DNA of 60,357 bases from Oscillospiraceae bacterium. Its GTDB lineage: Bacteria; Bacillota; Clostridia; Oscillospirales; Oscillospiraceae. The notes under the pieces were generated by a model. It saw only the letters and a program-made list of their open reading frames with translations. It was not told the DNA's origin and did not search any database. Position 1 is the first letter of the stretch. Each line of letters begins with the position of its first letter. Below, piece by piece: positions 16,372 to 24,089 of the stretch. The position numbers and the translations under genes are program-made. The stretch is taken from positions 1 through 60,357 of the forward strand of contig JAJBUU010000043.1 of assembly GCA_020860205.1 (NCBI GenBank), written 5' to 3'.

Positions 16372-16590
16372 TCAGCCCCAAGAGAGCAGGTACGGCTGCT
16401 GTTTGACCGGGGATACGAAAATCGCCTGAACCGGGCAGTCCTCCTCGCAGTACATACATACGATGCAGTCGTCGATGTACTTTACATAGGGCTTTCCGTC
16501 CTTTCCCATACGCAGAACGTCCATATTGCAGGCCTTCACGCAGATGCCGCAGCCGGTACATTTTTCCTTGTCAATTTTTTCAATCGCCAT
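16372..16590 (-). CDS. 2[4Fe-4S] ferredoxin-type electron carrier
   Basis: A 72-residue iron-sulfur protein. Two clusters are evident: CTGCGICVKAC (residues about 11-21) and CIVCMYCEEDC followed by Pro (about 42-53). The second motif matches the AprB-type ferredoxins that partner AprA-like flavoproteins. It lies 24 bases downstream of the flavoprotein gene and starts at 16590 behind CGGAGG, so the two proteins are probably made together and form a complex that feeds electrons to or from the flavin. Confidence 0.92.
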   Translation of the reverse strand: MAIEKIDKEKCTGCGICVKACNMDVLRMGKDGKPYVKYIDDCIVCMYCEEDCPVQAIFVSPVKQQPYLLSWG

Positions 16591-16614
16591 TTTTATGTCC
16601 TCCGATTCTTATTC

Positions 16615-18435
16615 TTAATTGTCTTCCACGCCTTCGGCCTGATGGCCGTTGATGTGGATCGGGAAGCGGCGGCGGTAACGCTCGGCATAGGGGATGTTGA
16701 AATCCGGCCACCACTTTTCGGGAATCTGTTCATGTGTCAGCGTCATCTCGCCGTCCACGTCCTTCAGCTTGATCCACATCAGTCCATACGGATCATCGCG
16801 TTTCGGATAGTCCTCGCGGAAATGCGCGCCGCGGCTCTCTTTGCGTTCCAGGGACGCGCGCAGCTTCATCTCCATGTTCAGCGCCATATTGATGGTTTCG
16901 TGCACCAGACGCAGCTCGTGGAAGTCGTTGGCGTAGAGCTTCGGGATCAGCTCCTTGCGCACATACAGAATCTGCTGCAACGCAAGCTGGAGGCGCTCCT
17001 CGCTCTTGACGAAGATGACGTAGTACGGGAAGATCATGGACTGCATGAGCTGCGTCACCCACTGCGCGGAGAAGCCGCCGTTGCGCTCGTAGGGTGCGAA
17101 GATGTAGTCGCTGGAACGTTTGACCTCGTCCTCGCTCAGCGCGGTTTCCTCAATGCCGGCCGCACGCTTCGCCGCAGCGGTGCCTGCGCGCGCGCCGGTA
17201 ACGGCGCAGTAAGCGGTTGCGAAGCCCTGACCGGGATATTCCGCACCGCAGGCTCTTGCGCCCAGCGCGTCGCCCGCCGCATAAAGGCCGGGAACCTCGC
17301 TCTCGCAGTCCTTGTTGATGGGCCACAGGCCGTCTGCAACGTGAGCGGACTGTCCCAGCGCGCGCCCCATGACCATGCGGATGCGTCCGCTCTTGGCCAG
17401 ACGCTCATCCAGCTCGCTGCGGGGATACCCCTTCGGGCTGTTGTGCATCTCCGCGAACTCGGACATACCGGTGCAGGTCTGCCAAATGGCCGGGGTGATG
17501 CCCTCATAGGCCATGAACGCTTCCAGATGGTGTGTCGCCAGGCGGCTCCAGTGCATACCGGTGACGTGCTCCTCGCAGTCCAGCGTCGGCGTGTTCGGCT
17601 TCATCTCGCCGGCGAAGGTGCGCAGGCGGTCACGGTCTTTCACGGCCCACGGCCACGCGGGGAAGTCGCAGCGCACGGGATGGGTCTCCTCCCACTCCTT
17701 GCCGGTGATCGTGCAGCCCACGCGATAGGCCATCGCGTCCGCGTCGCCGGTGCTCATGCAGCGCAGACCGGGGGATTTCAGTCCGGCCGGGCCGGAGCAG
17801 AGGACGACGGCCTTTGTCTGGAACACAAGCAGCTTGTCGCTGTCCGGGGAAATGCCCGTCGCGCCGACGATTTTGCCATCCTGCTTCAGCAGGTCGAGGA
17901 TCGTCACGCGATCCATGATCTTCACGCCGACCTTCAGGCACTGGTTGCGCATGACAAGGGAGTTTTTGCGCGGCGGATGGCGGTAAGACTGCTGGAACTG
18001 TACGGTGCCCATGCCCTTCGGGTTCAGCGGCATGACGACCATCGGGTCGTTGCTCGGCTCCTTCGCAACGCACTCATACGGCACGCCGTTGTGATCCCAG
18101 CGGTAGACATAAGCGCCCCATTCCACCAGATCCGCCCAGCGGTCGGTGGACTCGGTATAGACGATGCGGGACCAGTCCCGGTCGTTCAGGTAGTCGCCGG
18201 TGGTATTACATACGTCCATCCAGTGTTCTATGTCGTGGCGGGTGGGATCAAACGCGGCGAAGGTGTTGGTGTGCGGCGTCTGACCCGCCTTGCCAACGGA
18301 GCCTTTGTCCACAAGAATGACGTCCGCTCCGGCCTCCTTTGCCTTGACCGCGGCAAAGCAGCCCGCAATGCCGCCGCCCACGATCAGCACATCTGTTTTG
18401 ATGTACTCCCGCTGAATTTCCACATGAACTTTCAT
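16615..18435 (-). CDS. FAD-dependent oxidoreductase, AprA/fumarate reductase flavoprotein-like
   Basis: A 606-residue flavoprotein of the succinate dehydrogenase/fumarate reductase/adenylylsulfate reductase alpha superfamily. The N-terminal Rossmann motif VLIVGGGIAGCFAA (residues 16-29) binds FAD; the FAD-closing segment GLYAAGDALGARACG lies near residue 390, and a C-terminal helical region follows. There is no Tat or Sec signal, so it is cytoplasmic. Its gene neighbour is an AprB-like ferredoxin, but no sulfate activation genes (sat, qmo) are near, so true APS reductase is unlikely; the substrate is unknown. The start at 18435 follows AAAAGGAGG. It opens the minus-strand run that continues into lactonase and opp. 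Confidence 0.85.
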   Translation of the reverse strand: MKVHVEIQREYIKTDVLIVGGGIAGCFAAVKAKEAGADVILVDKGSVGKAGQTPHTNTFAAFDPTRHDIEHWMDVCNTTGDYLNDRDWSRIVYTESTDRWADLVEWGAYVYRWDHNGVPYECVAKEPSNDPMVVMPLNPKGMGTVQFQQSYRHPPRKNSLVMRNQCLKVGVKIMDRVTILDLLKQDGKIVGATGISPDSDKLLVFQTKAVVLCSGPAGLKSPGLRCMSTGDADAMAYRVGCTITGKEWEETHPVRCDFPAWPWAVKDRDRLRTFAGEMKPNTPTLDCEEHVTGMHWSRLATHHLEAFMAYEGITPAIWQTCTGMSEFAEMHNSPKGYPRSELDERLAKSGRIRMVMGRALGQSAHVADGLWPINKDCESEVPGLYAAGDALGARACGAEYPGQGFATAYCAVTGARAGTAAAKRAAGIEETALSEDEVKRSSDYIFAPYERNGGFSAQWVTQLMQSMIFPYYVIFVKSEERLQLALQQILYVRKELIPKLYANDFHELRLVHETINMALNMEMKLRASLERKESRGAHFREDYPKRDDPYGLMWIKLKDVDGEMTLTHEQIPEKWWPDFNIPYAERYRRRFPIHINGHQAEGVEDN

Positions 18436-18578
18436 GCGATTGTCCTCCTTTTATATTCTTTCTATCAGTTCTTATTTCGGTTTTCCTGAGTAATCCGGTC
18501 CGGATTTTGTGCAGTTCGTGATTATTATCCGGAGATTTCTCCGACGGCCGTTTGCCGAATTGCACAAGTCCTGTATTG

Positions 18579-18607
18579 TTTATATCACACGGTTTTGGAA
18601 AAGGCAA
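18579..18607 (-). promoter_or_regulatory. Promoter of the flavoprotein operon
   Basis: On the minus strand TTGCCT (18602-18607) and TATAAA (18579-18584) are 17 bases apart. The rest of the 18436-18827 gap holds GC-rich sequence without a recognisable element. Confidence 0.5.
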
Positions 18608-18827
18608 TTTCAAAAATATTACCATCCGATAGGGAAAAACTATCGCTCCGCGCCGCCGCAAAAGCGGCGCCGGATCAAAAGGAAACGGGTCCATCGCAGG
18701 CGGACAGGGTCCGCCGCCCTGTCTCCGCGCCGAAAAAAAGTCCGAGCCTCCGTATATTTTCCATCCCGGCTGGCAAAGATAGGGATAAAGCAAGCGCAAA
18801 CGACAGGACGGAGGTTAAAATAACACA

Positions 18828-19595
18828 ATGGAGGACAAAAAATCTTTCGGCAGCCGGGTAGAGGCATTTTTCGCAGGCAAGGGCTTTTACATCGTGCTGC
18901 TGCTCTGCGTCGCGGTGATCGGTGTTTCGGCATGGGCCATGCTGACAGGCGGCATGGATGGTTCCGGCGGCACAGAGAGCGTCGCGGTGGCGGCGATGGC
19001 GGACGCGCCCTTCCCTGCGGGCGAAGCGCAGAGCGCGGTTCTGGAGCAGGAGCCGGAACCGGAAACATGGGCAGCGGCGGCGGAAACCGAAGCGCCCGCA
19101 GAAACGAAGCCGCCGGAGGCGTCCCCTGTGGCAACAGCGGCGGCGGAGACGGTGGTGGAGGACCCCGTACCGGCGGAAGCGGACGCGAAGGACTACTATA
19201 TCTGGCCCGTCAGCGGCGCGGTGGAGACAGGCTACAGCATGGCCGCGCTGGTTTATAACCGGACAATGCAGGACTGGCGCACCCATGACGGGCTGGACAT
19301 TGCCGCCGCGATCGGGACGCAGGTGCGCGCCGCAGCGAATGGCCGCGTCACGGATGTTTATGCGGACGACGCTTATGGTACCACCGTGGTCATCAGTCAC
19401 AACGGCGGGCTGTGCAGCGTTTATTCCAATCTGGCCGCAACGCCCACCGTGGCCGTGGGCGACACCGTCGGCGTGGGACAGGTCATCGGCGCGGTGGGCG
19501 ACACCGCCCTTGCGGAAATCGGTGAACCGGCGCACCTTCACTTTGCCATGACGTGCGACGGCGAGAGCGTTGACCCCGGCGAATATATGCCATAA
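18828..19595 (+). CDS. Membrane-anchored M23 (LytM) domain protein, SpoIIQ-like
   Basis: A 255-residue protein with a short cytoplasmic start, one membrane helix (about 19-39), an acidic Ala/Glu/Pro linker (about 50-120) and a C-terminal LytM domain. Zn-binding residues of M23 peptidases are present as HDGLD (His153, Asp157) and HLH (236-238), but the catalytic His of the usual Y-x-H-L motif is replaced in YSNL (near 199-202). SpoIIQ proteins show similarly degenerate sites because they serve as a scaffold linking forespore to mother cell. Length and architecture fit that role, and the organism would then be a spore former. The start follows GGAGG at longer than ideal spacing (13 bases). It could instead be a wall hydrolase or activator. 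Confidence 0.75.
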   Translation: MEDKKSFGSRVEAFFAGKGFYIVLLLCVAVIGVSAWAMLTGGMDGSGGTESVAVAAMADAPFPAGEAQSAVLEQEPEPETWAAAAETEAPAETKPPEASPVATAAAETVVEDPVPAEADAKDYYIWPVSGAVETGYSMAALVYNRTMQDWRTHDGLDIAAAIGTQVRAAANGRVTDVYADDAYGTTVVISHNGGLCSVYSNLAATPTVAVGDTVGVGQVIGAVGDTALAEIGEPAHLHFAMTCDGESVDPGEYMP

Positions 19596-19640
19596 AACAT
19601 GGGCATTTTCCTGAAAAAAAACAGAACCATATACCCGTAT

Positions 19641-19670
19641 CCGCGGCGGCTGCCTGTGCAGCCGCCGCGG
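19641..19670 (+). terminator. GC-rich hairpin after the M23 gene
   Basis: A 13-bp perfect stem (CCGCGGCGGCTGC / GCAGCCGCCGCGG) with loop CTGT. No T run follows, so termination would be Rho-dependent or weak. Confidence 0.45.
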
Positions 19671-19743
19671 CGCTTGCGTTGCCCGTTCGACACGGTTCGG
19701 GCGGGACTTAGAAAAGTTGCACAGTTGGAAAATACGTTTTTGG

Positions 19744-19808
19744 TATAATGTACAAAAAAAACAACATCAAAAATTTTTGTTGATTTTGCAGGTGTGCGGC
19801 ATTATAAT
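19744..19808 (+). promoter_or_regulatory. Two -10 elements for the TRAP operon
   Basis: The better promoter is TTGATT (19780-19785), 17 bases, TATAAT (19803-19808). An upstream TATAAT at 19744-19749 has an extended TGG but no good -35 box. Confidence 0.65.
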
Positions 19809-19814
19809 AGAGTC

Positions 19815-19847
19815 GTTTCTCAGAAACCCAATGGGTTTCTGTGAAAC
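19815..19847 (+). promoter_or_regulatory. Operator-like inverted repeat at the TRAP transcription start
   Basis: AGAAACCC (19822-19829) and GGGTTTCT (19833-19840) around AAT, flanked by a further GTTTC/GAAAC pair. It begins six bases after the -10 box, where a repressor would act; it could also form an RNA hairpin at the 5' end. Confidence 0.5.
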
Positions 19848-19989
19848 GCGGAAGCCATTGGAGCACGGCGCGGCGCGGGGGAATTTTTGAGGGAACGCAG
19901 AAGAAAGGCGGCGTTTCCGTACCCATGCGGCTGACTGTGGTTCAACGGCTGATTTTATGAAATTAGAATGAAAAATCGAGGAGAAGAAA

Positions 19990-21066
19990 ATGAAAAAACA
20001 ACTGAAAAAAATGCTTGCACTTGGACTTTCGGCTCTGCTGGTGCTTGCGGTTTCCGGCTGTGGCAGCAGCTCCGGCAGCGAGAGCAGCGACAGCGGCAGC
20101 AGTAGCAGCAGCGACGAGGTCTATCGTCTCAGCGTTTCCATCCATGACTCCGCACAGGTGCCCAAGACGCAGTATGTCCAGAAATGGGCTGACGCTGTGA
20201 CGGAGGCTTCCGGTGGCCGTCTGGAGGTTACGGTCTATTCCGGCGGTACGCTGGCCGCCAGCACAGAGGTGCTGGACGCCGTAAAGAGCGGCACCTGCTC
20301 CATCGGCGTGGTGTTCTCCGGCTTCTTTACCGGTCAGTTCCCCCTCTCCGATGTAATCACCATGCCGCTGGCCGGACTGGATAACGCAGTACAGGCGACC
20401 AACGTGCTCTGGGATCTGTGGGAGTCCACGCCCGAAATGCAGGCGGAATATGAGGACTATAAGGTCATCATGCTCTATGCCGGCCCGAACAACATCATCT
20501 GCACCAACACCCTGGTTTCCACCGCCGACGATATGCGCGGCCTGAAGCTGCGCGCCGCCGCAGGCACCGCGACGGATATGTGCAGCGGCTGGAACGCCAC
20601 TCCGATCAATATGTCCTCCTCCGAGCTGTATCAGTCCATGGAAAAGGGTGTTATCGACGGCTACATCATCGACTTCACCGGCGTCAACTCCTGGAGTCTG
20701 TATGAAGTGACGAATTACTACACGGCGCTGCCGTTCTATACGCAGTCCTGGTCCGTCCTGATGAACAAGGACGTCTATGAGTCCCTGCCGGAGGATCTGC
20801 AGGCGATCATCGACGAATATTCCACGCGCGAGTGGTCCACCGGCTTTGGCGAGGTGAACGAGGAAGAAGCGAACGAGGCATGGGAGACGGCGGAGAATGA
20901 ATACGGCTCCACCATCATCGTGCCGGAGGGCGACGATCTGGCGACCTTCCAGCCCGCTGCGGACGCTTATGTGCAAAACTGGATCTCCTCCATCACCACC
21001 GATACCTTCGACGGTCAGGCGTTCTATGATGAGGCGCTTGCACTGGGCGAGCAGTACGCGCAGTAA
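19990..21066 (+). CDS. dctP: TRAP transporter solute-binding lipoprotein (DctP family)
   Basis: Extracellular receptor of a tripartite ATP-independent (TRAP) importer for organic acids, 358 residues. The lipoprotein signal ends AVSGC with Cys24; a long Ser/Gly linker follows. The DctP core is recognisable from the segment GLKLRAAAGTATDMCSGWNA near residue 185, which includes the family's substrate-carboxylate-binding Arg, and from SSELYQSMEKGVIDG near 215. The start at 19990 follows GAGGAG. It is the first gene of the three-gene TRAP operon and has the highest predicted expression. The substrate (C4-dicarboxylate, sugar acid, aromatic acid) is not resolvable by eye. Confidence 0.92.
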   Translation: MKKQLKKMLALGLSALLVLAVSGCGSSSGSESSDSGSSSSSDEVYRLSVSIHDSAQVPKTQYVQKWADAVTEASGGRLEVTVYSGGTLAASTEVLDAVKSGTCSIGVVFSGFFTGQFPLSDVITMPLAGLDNAVQATNVLWDLWESTPEMQAEYEDYKVIMLYAGPNNIICTNTLVSTADDMRGLKLRAAAGTATDMCSGWNATPINMSSSELYQSMEKGVIDGYIIDFTGVNSWSLYEVTNYYTALPFYTQSWSVLMNKDVYESLPEDLQAIIDEYSTREWSTGFGEVNEEEANEAWETAENEYGSTIIVPEGDDLATFQPAADAYVQNWISSITTDTFDGQAFYDEALALGEQYAQ

Positions 21067-21115
21067 TGCGTTCTGCGGAACGCAAATTTACAGACAGAAA
21101 CGGAGGTAACTGCCA

Positions 21116-22429
21116 ATGTCCCTGAACATGGTCGCCCTGATCGGCATCGTTGTCCTTTTGGTCCTGATGTTTCTGGGCATGAATATCGGTATATCCATGC
21201 TGCTGGTCGGCTTTTTCGGATATGCGTATGTGGTCAACTTCAACGCGGCCATCGGTGTGCTTGCCACAGTGCCGACCACACAGGCCAGTACATATTCGCT
21301 GACCGTCATTCCGCTCTTTGTCCTGATGGGCAACTTTGCGTTTGCGTCAGGCATGAGCAGCGGGCTTTATGACGCGGGACACAAAATACTGTCCCGCCTG
21401 CCCGGCGGTCTGGCCTGCGCTTCTGTCGGCATCAGCACGGTGTTCGGCGCAGTCTGCGGGTCCACGCAGGCGACCTGCGCAACAGTCGGCACCATCGCCA
21501 TTCCGGAAATGCGCAAATACGGCTATGACGACAAGCTCTCCTGCGGCTCGGTTTCCGTAGGCGGCACGCTGGGCATCATGATCCCGCCCAGCTCGCCCAT
21601 GATCGTCTATTGCCTGCTGGCGACGGAATCCGTCGGATGTATGTTTGCCGCCGGTATCCTGCCCGGCATCATCGAGGCGGTCCTGTGCATGGCGCTCATC
21701 GTTGTCATGGTCAAGGTCAGACCCGCGCTGGTCGCGGGCAACGAGCATTATACCCTGCGGGAAATGCTGCGTTCGCTGAAGGGTCTGATCCCGATCGCCA
21801 TCCTGTTCCTCTGCGTGTTTGTCGGAATGTTCACCGGCGTGTTCACCGTCAACGAGTCCGCCGCCATCGGCGCGTTCGTGGCGTTCCTGATGATGATCAT
21901 TCTGCGGAAGTTCACATGGAAAGCCTTCTTTGCCGCGATGAAGGACACGGTAAAGACCACGTCCATGACCTACCTCATCCTCATCGGCGCGGTGGTATTC
22001 GGAAACTTCCTGACCATCACCAATATGCCGATGAACCTGGCGAACATGATCGCAAGCATGAATGTGTCCCGTTATGTGATCCTGCTGTTCATCGTGCTGA
22101 TTTATGCGGCGATGGGCTGCCTGATGGATGCGCTGCCGATGATGATGCTGACCGTCCCCATCTTCCTGCCCATCATCACGGAGCTGGGCTTTGACCCGAT
22201 CTGGTTCGGCGTACTCATCATCATGGTCATGCAGATGGCGCTCATCACGCCGCCGGTCGGCTCGGCCTGCTATGTCATTTCCGGCATTGCAAAGGACGTG
22301 CCGCTGACCCGCATCTTCTCCGGCGCTGTGCCGTTTGTTCTGGCGCTGGTCGCGGCAATCATCGTCATCACCATCTTCCCGGACATCGCGCTGGTCATTC
22401 CGCGCGCGTTTTACGGTTACAGCGGCTGA
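21116..22429 (+). CDS. dctM: TRAP transporter large permease (DctM family)
   Basis: Large membrane subunit, 437 residues with about 12 hydrophobic segments, which forms the sodium-coupled transport path. Family signatures include the AVCGSTQATCATVGTIAIPEM loop region near residue 117 (read as the conserved G-S-x-A-T-x-A-x-G motif with variations) and GTLGIMIPPSSPMIVY near 155. The start at 21116 follows CGGAGG. It lies 49 bases after dctP and before the small permease, which reverses the common P-Q-M order. Confidence 0.93.
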   Translation: MSLNMVALIGIVVLLVLMFLGMNIGISMLLVGFFGYAYVVNFNAAIGVLATVPTTQASTYSLTVIPLFVLMGNFAFASGMSSGLYDAGHKILSRLPGGLACASVGISTVFGAVCGSTQATCATVGTIAIPEMRKYGYDDKLSCGSVSVGGTLGIMIPPSSPMIVYCLLATESVGCMFAAGILPGIIEAVLCMALIVVMVKVRPALVAGNEHYTLREMLRSLKGLIPIAILFLCVFVGMFTGVFTVNESAAIGAFVAFLMMIILRKFTWKAFFAAMKDTVKTTSMTYLILIGAVVFGNFLTITNMPMNLANMIASMNVSRYVILLFIVLIYAAMGCLMDALPMMMLTVPIFLPIITELGFDPIWFGVLIIMVMQMALITPPVGSACYVISGIAKDVPLTRIFSGAVPFVLALVAAIIVITIFPDIALVIPRAFYGYSG

Positions 22430-22446
22430 GAAAGGAGCGAGGAACC

Positions 22447-22983
22447 ATGTTGAAAATTGGCAATGTTATCCACAAAATTGCCTCCGTCGTATCCATCATC
22501 AGCTTTGTCGGCTTTTTTGGCATCATGCTTTTGACCGTATGCGATGTAATCATCCGTTATGTCAGCGGCGTATCCATTCTCGGCGTTTACGAGATCGTGG
22601 AGCGCGTGATGGTCTGCGCGGTGTTTGCTTCCTTTGCTTATACGCAGACGGAGCATGGCCACGTCAGCATCACGATGCTGGTGATGAAATTCCCGCCAAA
22701 GGTCACGTCCATTATCTATTGCATCCATTCTCTGCTTTCCACGGCCATTTCCGTTCTGGTGATTTATGCCGCGTACCGGCAGGGCAACGTGGCCATGAGC
22801 TCCAACTACACCACTGGCGTGCTTTACATCCCGCTGTGGCCGTTCTACTGGGTGGAGATCGTCAGTATGGCGATATTGGCAATCACGCTCTTTTATGAGG
22901 CGATCGAACACTTCGTCGCGCTGTTCAGCCCGACGATTGCAGAGGCCACCAGAAAGAGCATCGGTGGAGAAACCGGACTGTAA
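22447..22983 (+). CDS. dctQ: TRAP transporter small permease (DctQ family)
   Basis: Small membrane subunit, 178 residues with four hydrophobic helices (about 12-34, 45-68, 85-108, 130-155), which supports DctM. DctQ features are DVIIRYV near residue 38 and the helix ending TEHGHVSITML. The start at 22447 follows GAAAGGAGC, 17 bases after dctM. A strong terminator follows the gene. Confidence 0.9.
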   Translation: MLKIGNVIHKIASVVSIISFVGFFGIMLLTVCDVIIRYVSGVSILGVYEIVERVMVCAVFASFAYTQTEHGHVSITMLVMKFPPKVTSIIYCIHSLLSTAISVLVIYAAYRQGNVAMSSNYTTGVLYIPLWPFYWVEIVSMAILAITLFYEAIEHFVALFSPTIAEATRKSIGGETGL

Positions 22984-23051
22984 TCGCGGTTCGTCTCCGA
23001 CTGCAAATACCCCCGTTTTTATCGGGGCCTGCTGACGGCAGGCCCCCTCCG

Positions 23052-23094
23052 AAAAAAAGCAGGGTTCGGTACATCGCCGAACCCTGCTTTTTTT
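23052..23094 (+). terminator. Terminator of the TRAP operon
   Basis: An 18-bp stem (A-run, GCAGGGTTCGG / CCGAACCCTGC, T-run) around TACATCG, working on either strand. A smaller GC hairpin (GGGGCCTGC / GCAGGCCCC) lies just upstream at about 23023-23046. Confidence 0.92.
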
Positions 23095-23113
23095 CGCTTT
23101 TGGTTCTGTCCGC

Positions 23114-23469
23114 CAGGGCGGCAGCGTTTATTTATAAAACAGCGCCGCATAAATCGGCGGGGAGTGACCCACTTTCCCGACGCGGGGAATACCCGCAGGG
23201 CACTTATACCCGCAGGGCACTTATACCCGCAGGGCACTTAGGAAACAAAGGCACAACAGGAGAGGGGGGGGTACGGCGGCGCAGGGAACGCACCGCCGTA
23301 AGGAGTTCCCTTCAGGCGCGTCTTTGCTTACTTTCGCCGCGCAGCGAAAGTAAGTCGTCGCCGCAGCGACGAAACTCACTCGCTCCTGCACAGTGCGGTC
23401 AACCGGAACGGATAAAAATTCATCTGCATTTCCAGAAGCGGGCGAAGTAAAATAAATGCCGCTGCCCTG
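23114..23469. repeat. MITE-like element with terminal inverted repeats (copy E1)
   Basis: About 356 bp without a coding region. The left end CAGGGCGGCAGCGTTTATTT and the right end (read inverted) CAGGGCAGCGGCATTTATTT form imperfect terminal inverted repeats. Inside are three tandem copies of a 17-bp unit (ACCCGCAGGGCACTTAT, 23190-23240), the module TCGTCGCCGCAGCGACGAAA, and a right arm TGCGGTCAACCGGAACGG. The same modules recur at 28641-28907 (inverted), 31921-32036, 38911-39072 and 44511-44582. No transposase is present in the window. Confidence 0.7.
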
Positions 23470-23488
23470 TTCAGCCCGCAAAAAATGC

Positions 23489-23518
23489 TTGACAAATCGG
23501 TGGAGGTTGGGATATACT
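23489..23518 (+). promoter_or_regulatory. Promoter of the leu operon T-box leader
   Basis: TTGACA (23489-23494), an 18-base spacer, TATACT (23513-23518). Transcription should begin near 23525. Confidence 0.7.
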
Positions 23519-23524
23519 GTCGAT

Positions 23525-23806
23525 TACATTAAATGCAGAGATCCGGGTAAGTAAGCGCGGGACCCGCTTTCAGAGAGCCGCCGGGAGGTGCAAGACGGCA
23601 GTGGAGCGTGCTGAAACTGGCCGGGGAGCAGTCCGCTGAACACCGCCCTGCGGTCAGTAGGTGGGAACGGGGTCCCACCGTTAGCGGGGAGGCGTGTTGT
23701 TGGACGCGCACAGAGTGGCCGCAGCTTTTGCGGCAAAAAGAGTGGTACCGCGGAGTTGATTTCATGCTTCGTCTCTTTGAATTTTCCAAGGGACGAGGCT
23801 TTTTTC
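23525..23806 (+). promoter_or_regulatory. T-box riboswitch controlling leuACDB
   Basis: The T-box core TGGTACCGCG is at 23743-23752 and is followed by a terminator (arms about 23766-23778 and 23788-23799, then a T run). Upstream lie the stem I signals: AGTA at 23550-23553, CAGAGAG at 23571-23577, GGTGCAA at 23587-23593 and a GAA at 23613-23616. The codon just after this GAA reads CTG (Leu) at 23617-23619, so I take leucine as the effector; reading one base earlier gives ACT (Thr), which fits the operon less well. Uncharged leucine tRNA would pair here and stabilise the antiterminator so that the operon is transcribed. Calling the specifier is an inference; the T-box itself is clear. Confidence 0.88.
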
Positions 23807-23821
23807 GTCCCAAAAATCCCA

Positions 23822-23930
23822 AGGCAGCACCGCATGATCACAGGCTGCGGCGTCTTGCGGAAAATTCCCGCCAGAACTGCGTTACAACAAACATGGGCAG
23901 CGCCGCGCAGCTACGTCTGCATCGCCCAAC
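23822..23930. repeat. Degenerate R2-type palindromic element
   Basis: Starts GGCAGCACCGCATGAT and contains CTGCGGCG...CCCGCCAG like the elements at 6749 and 25620. It separates the T-box terminator from leuA. Confidence 0.35.
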
Positions 23931-24089
23931 ATAAAATTTCCCGCCATCCGCTCTTGCCGGGTTTTGCGGTGAAATCCCCGAAATTCCCCGTTTTCACGCT
24001 CTGTTCTGCTGAAAATTTTCTACGCAATCCGCTTTTGCCGCGTGATGTGCCGCCGCCCCAACTTTTTTAAACATGGAGGAAAGCGGAAC

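Noticed and set aside
16615-18435. True adenylylsulfate reductase alpha subunit
   Set aside because: No sulfate adenylyltransferase, Qmo or dissimilatory sulfite reductase genes are present, and the superfamily is broad.
19744-19749. Upstream TATAAT as the main TRAP promoter
   Set aside because: The -35 region is poor at correct spacing; the second promoter (19780-19808) matches better.
23190-23240. CRISPR array
   Set aside because: The 17-bp repeats are directly tandem without spacers and no cas gene is near; it is part of the MITE-like element.
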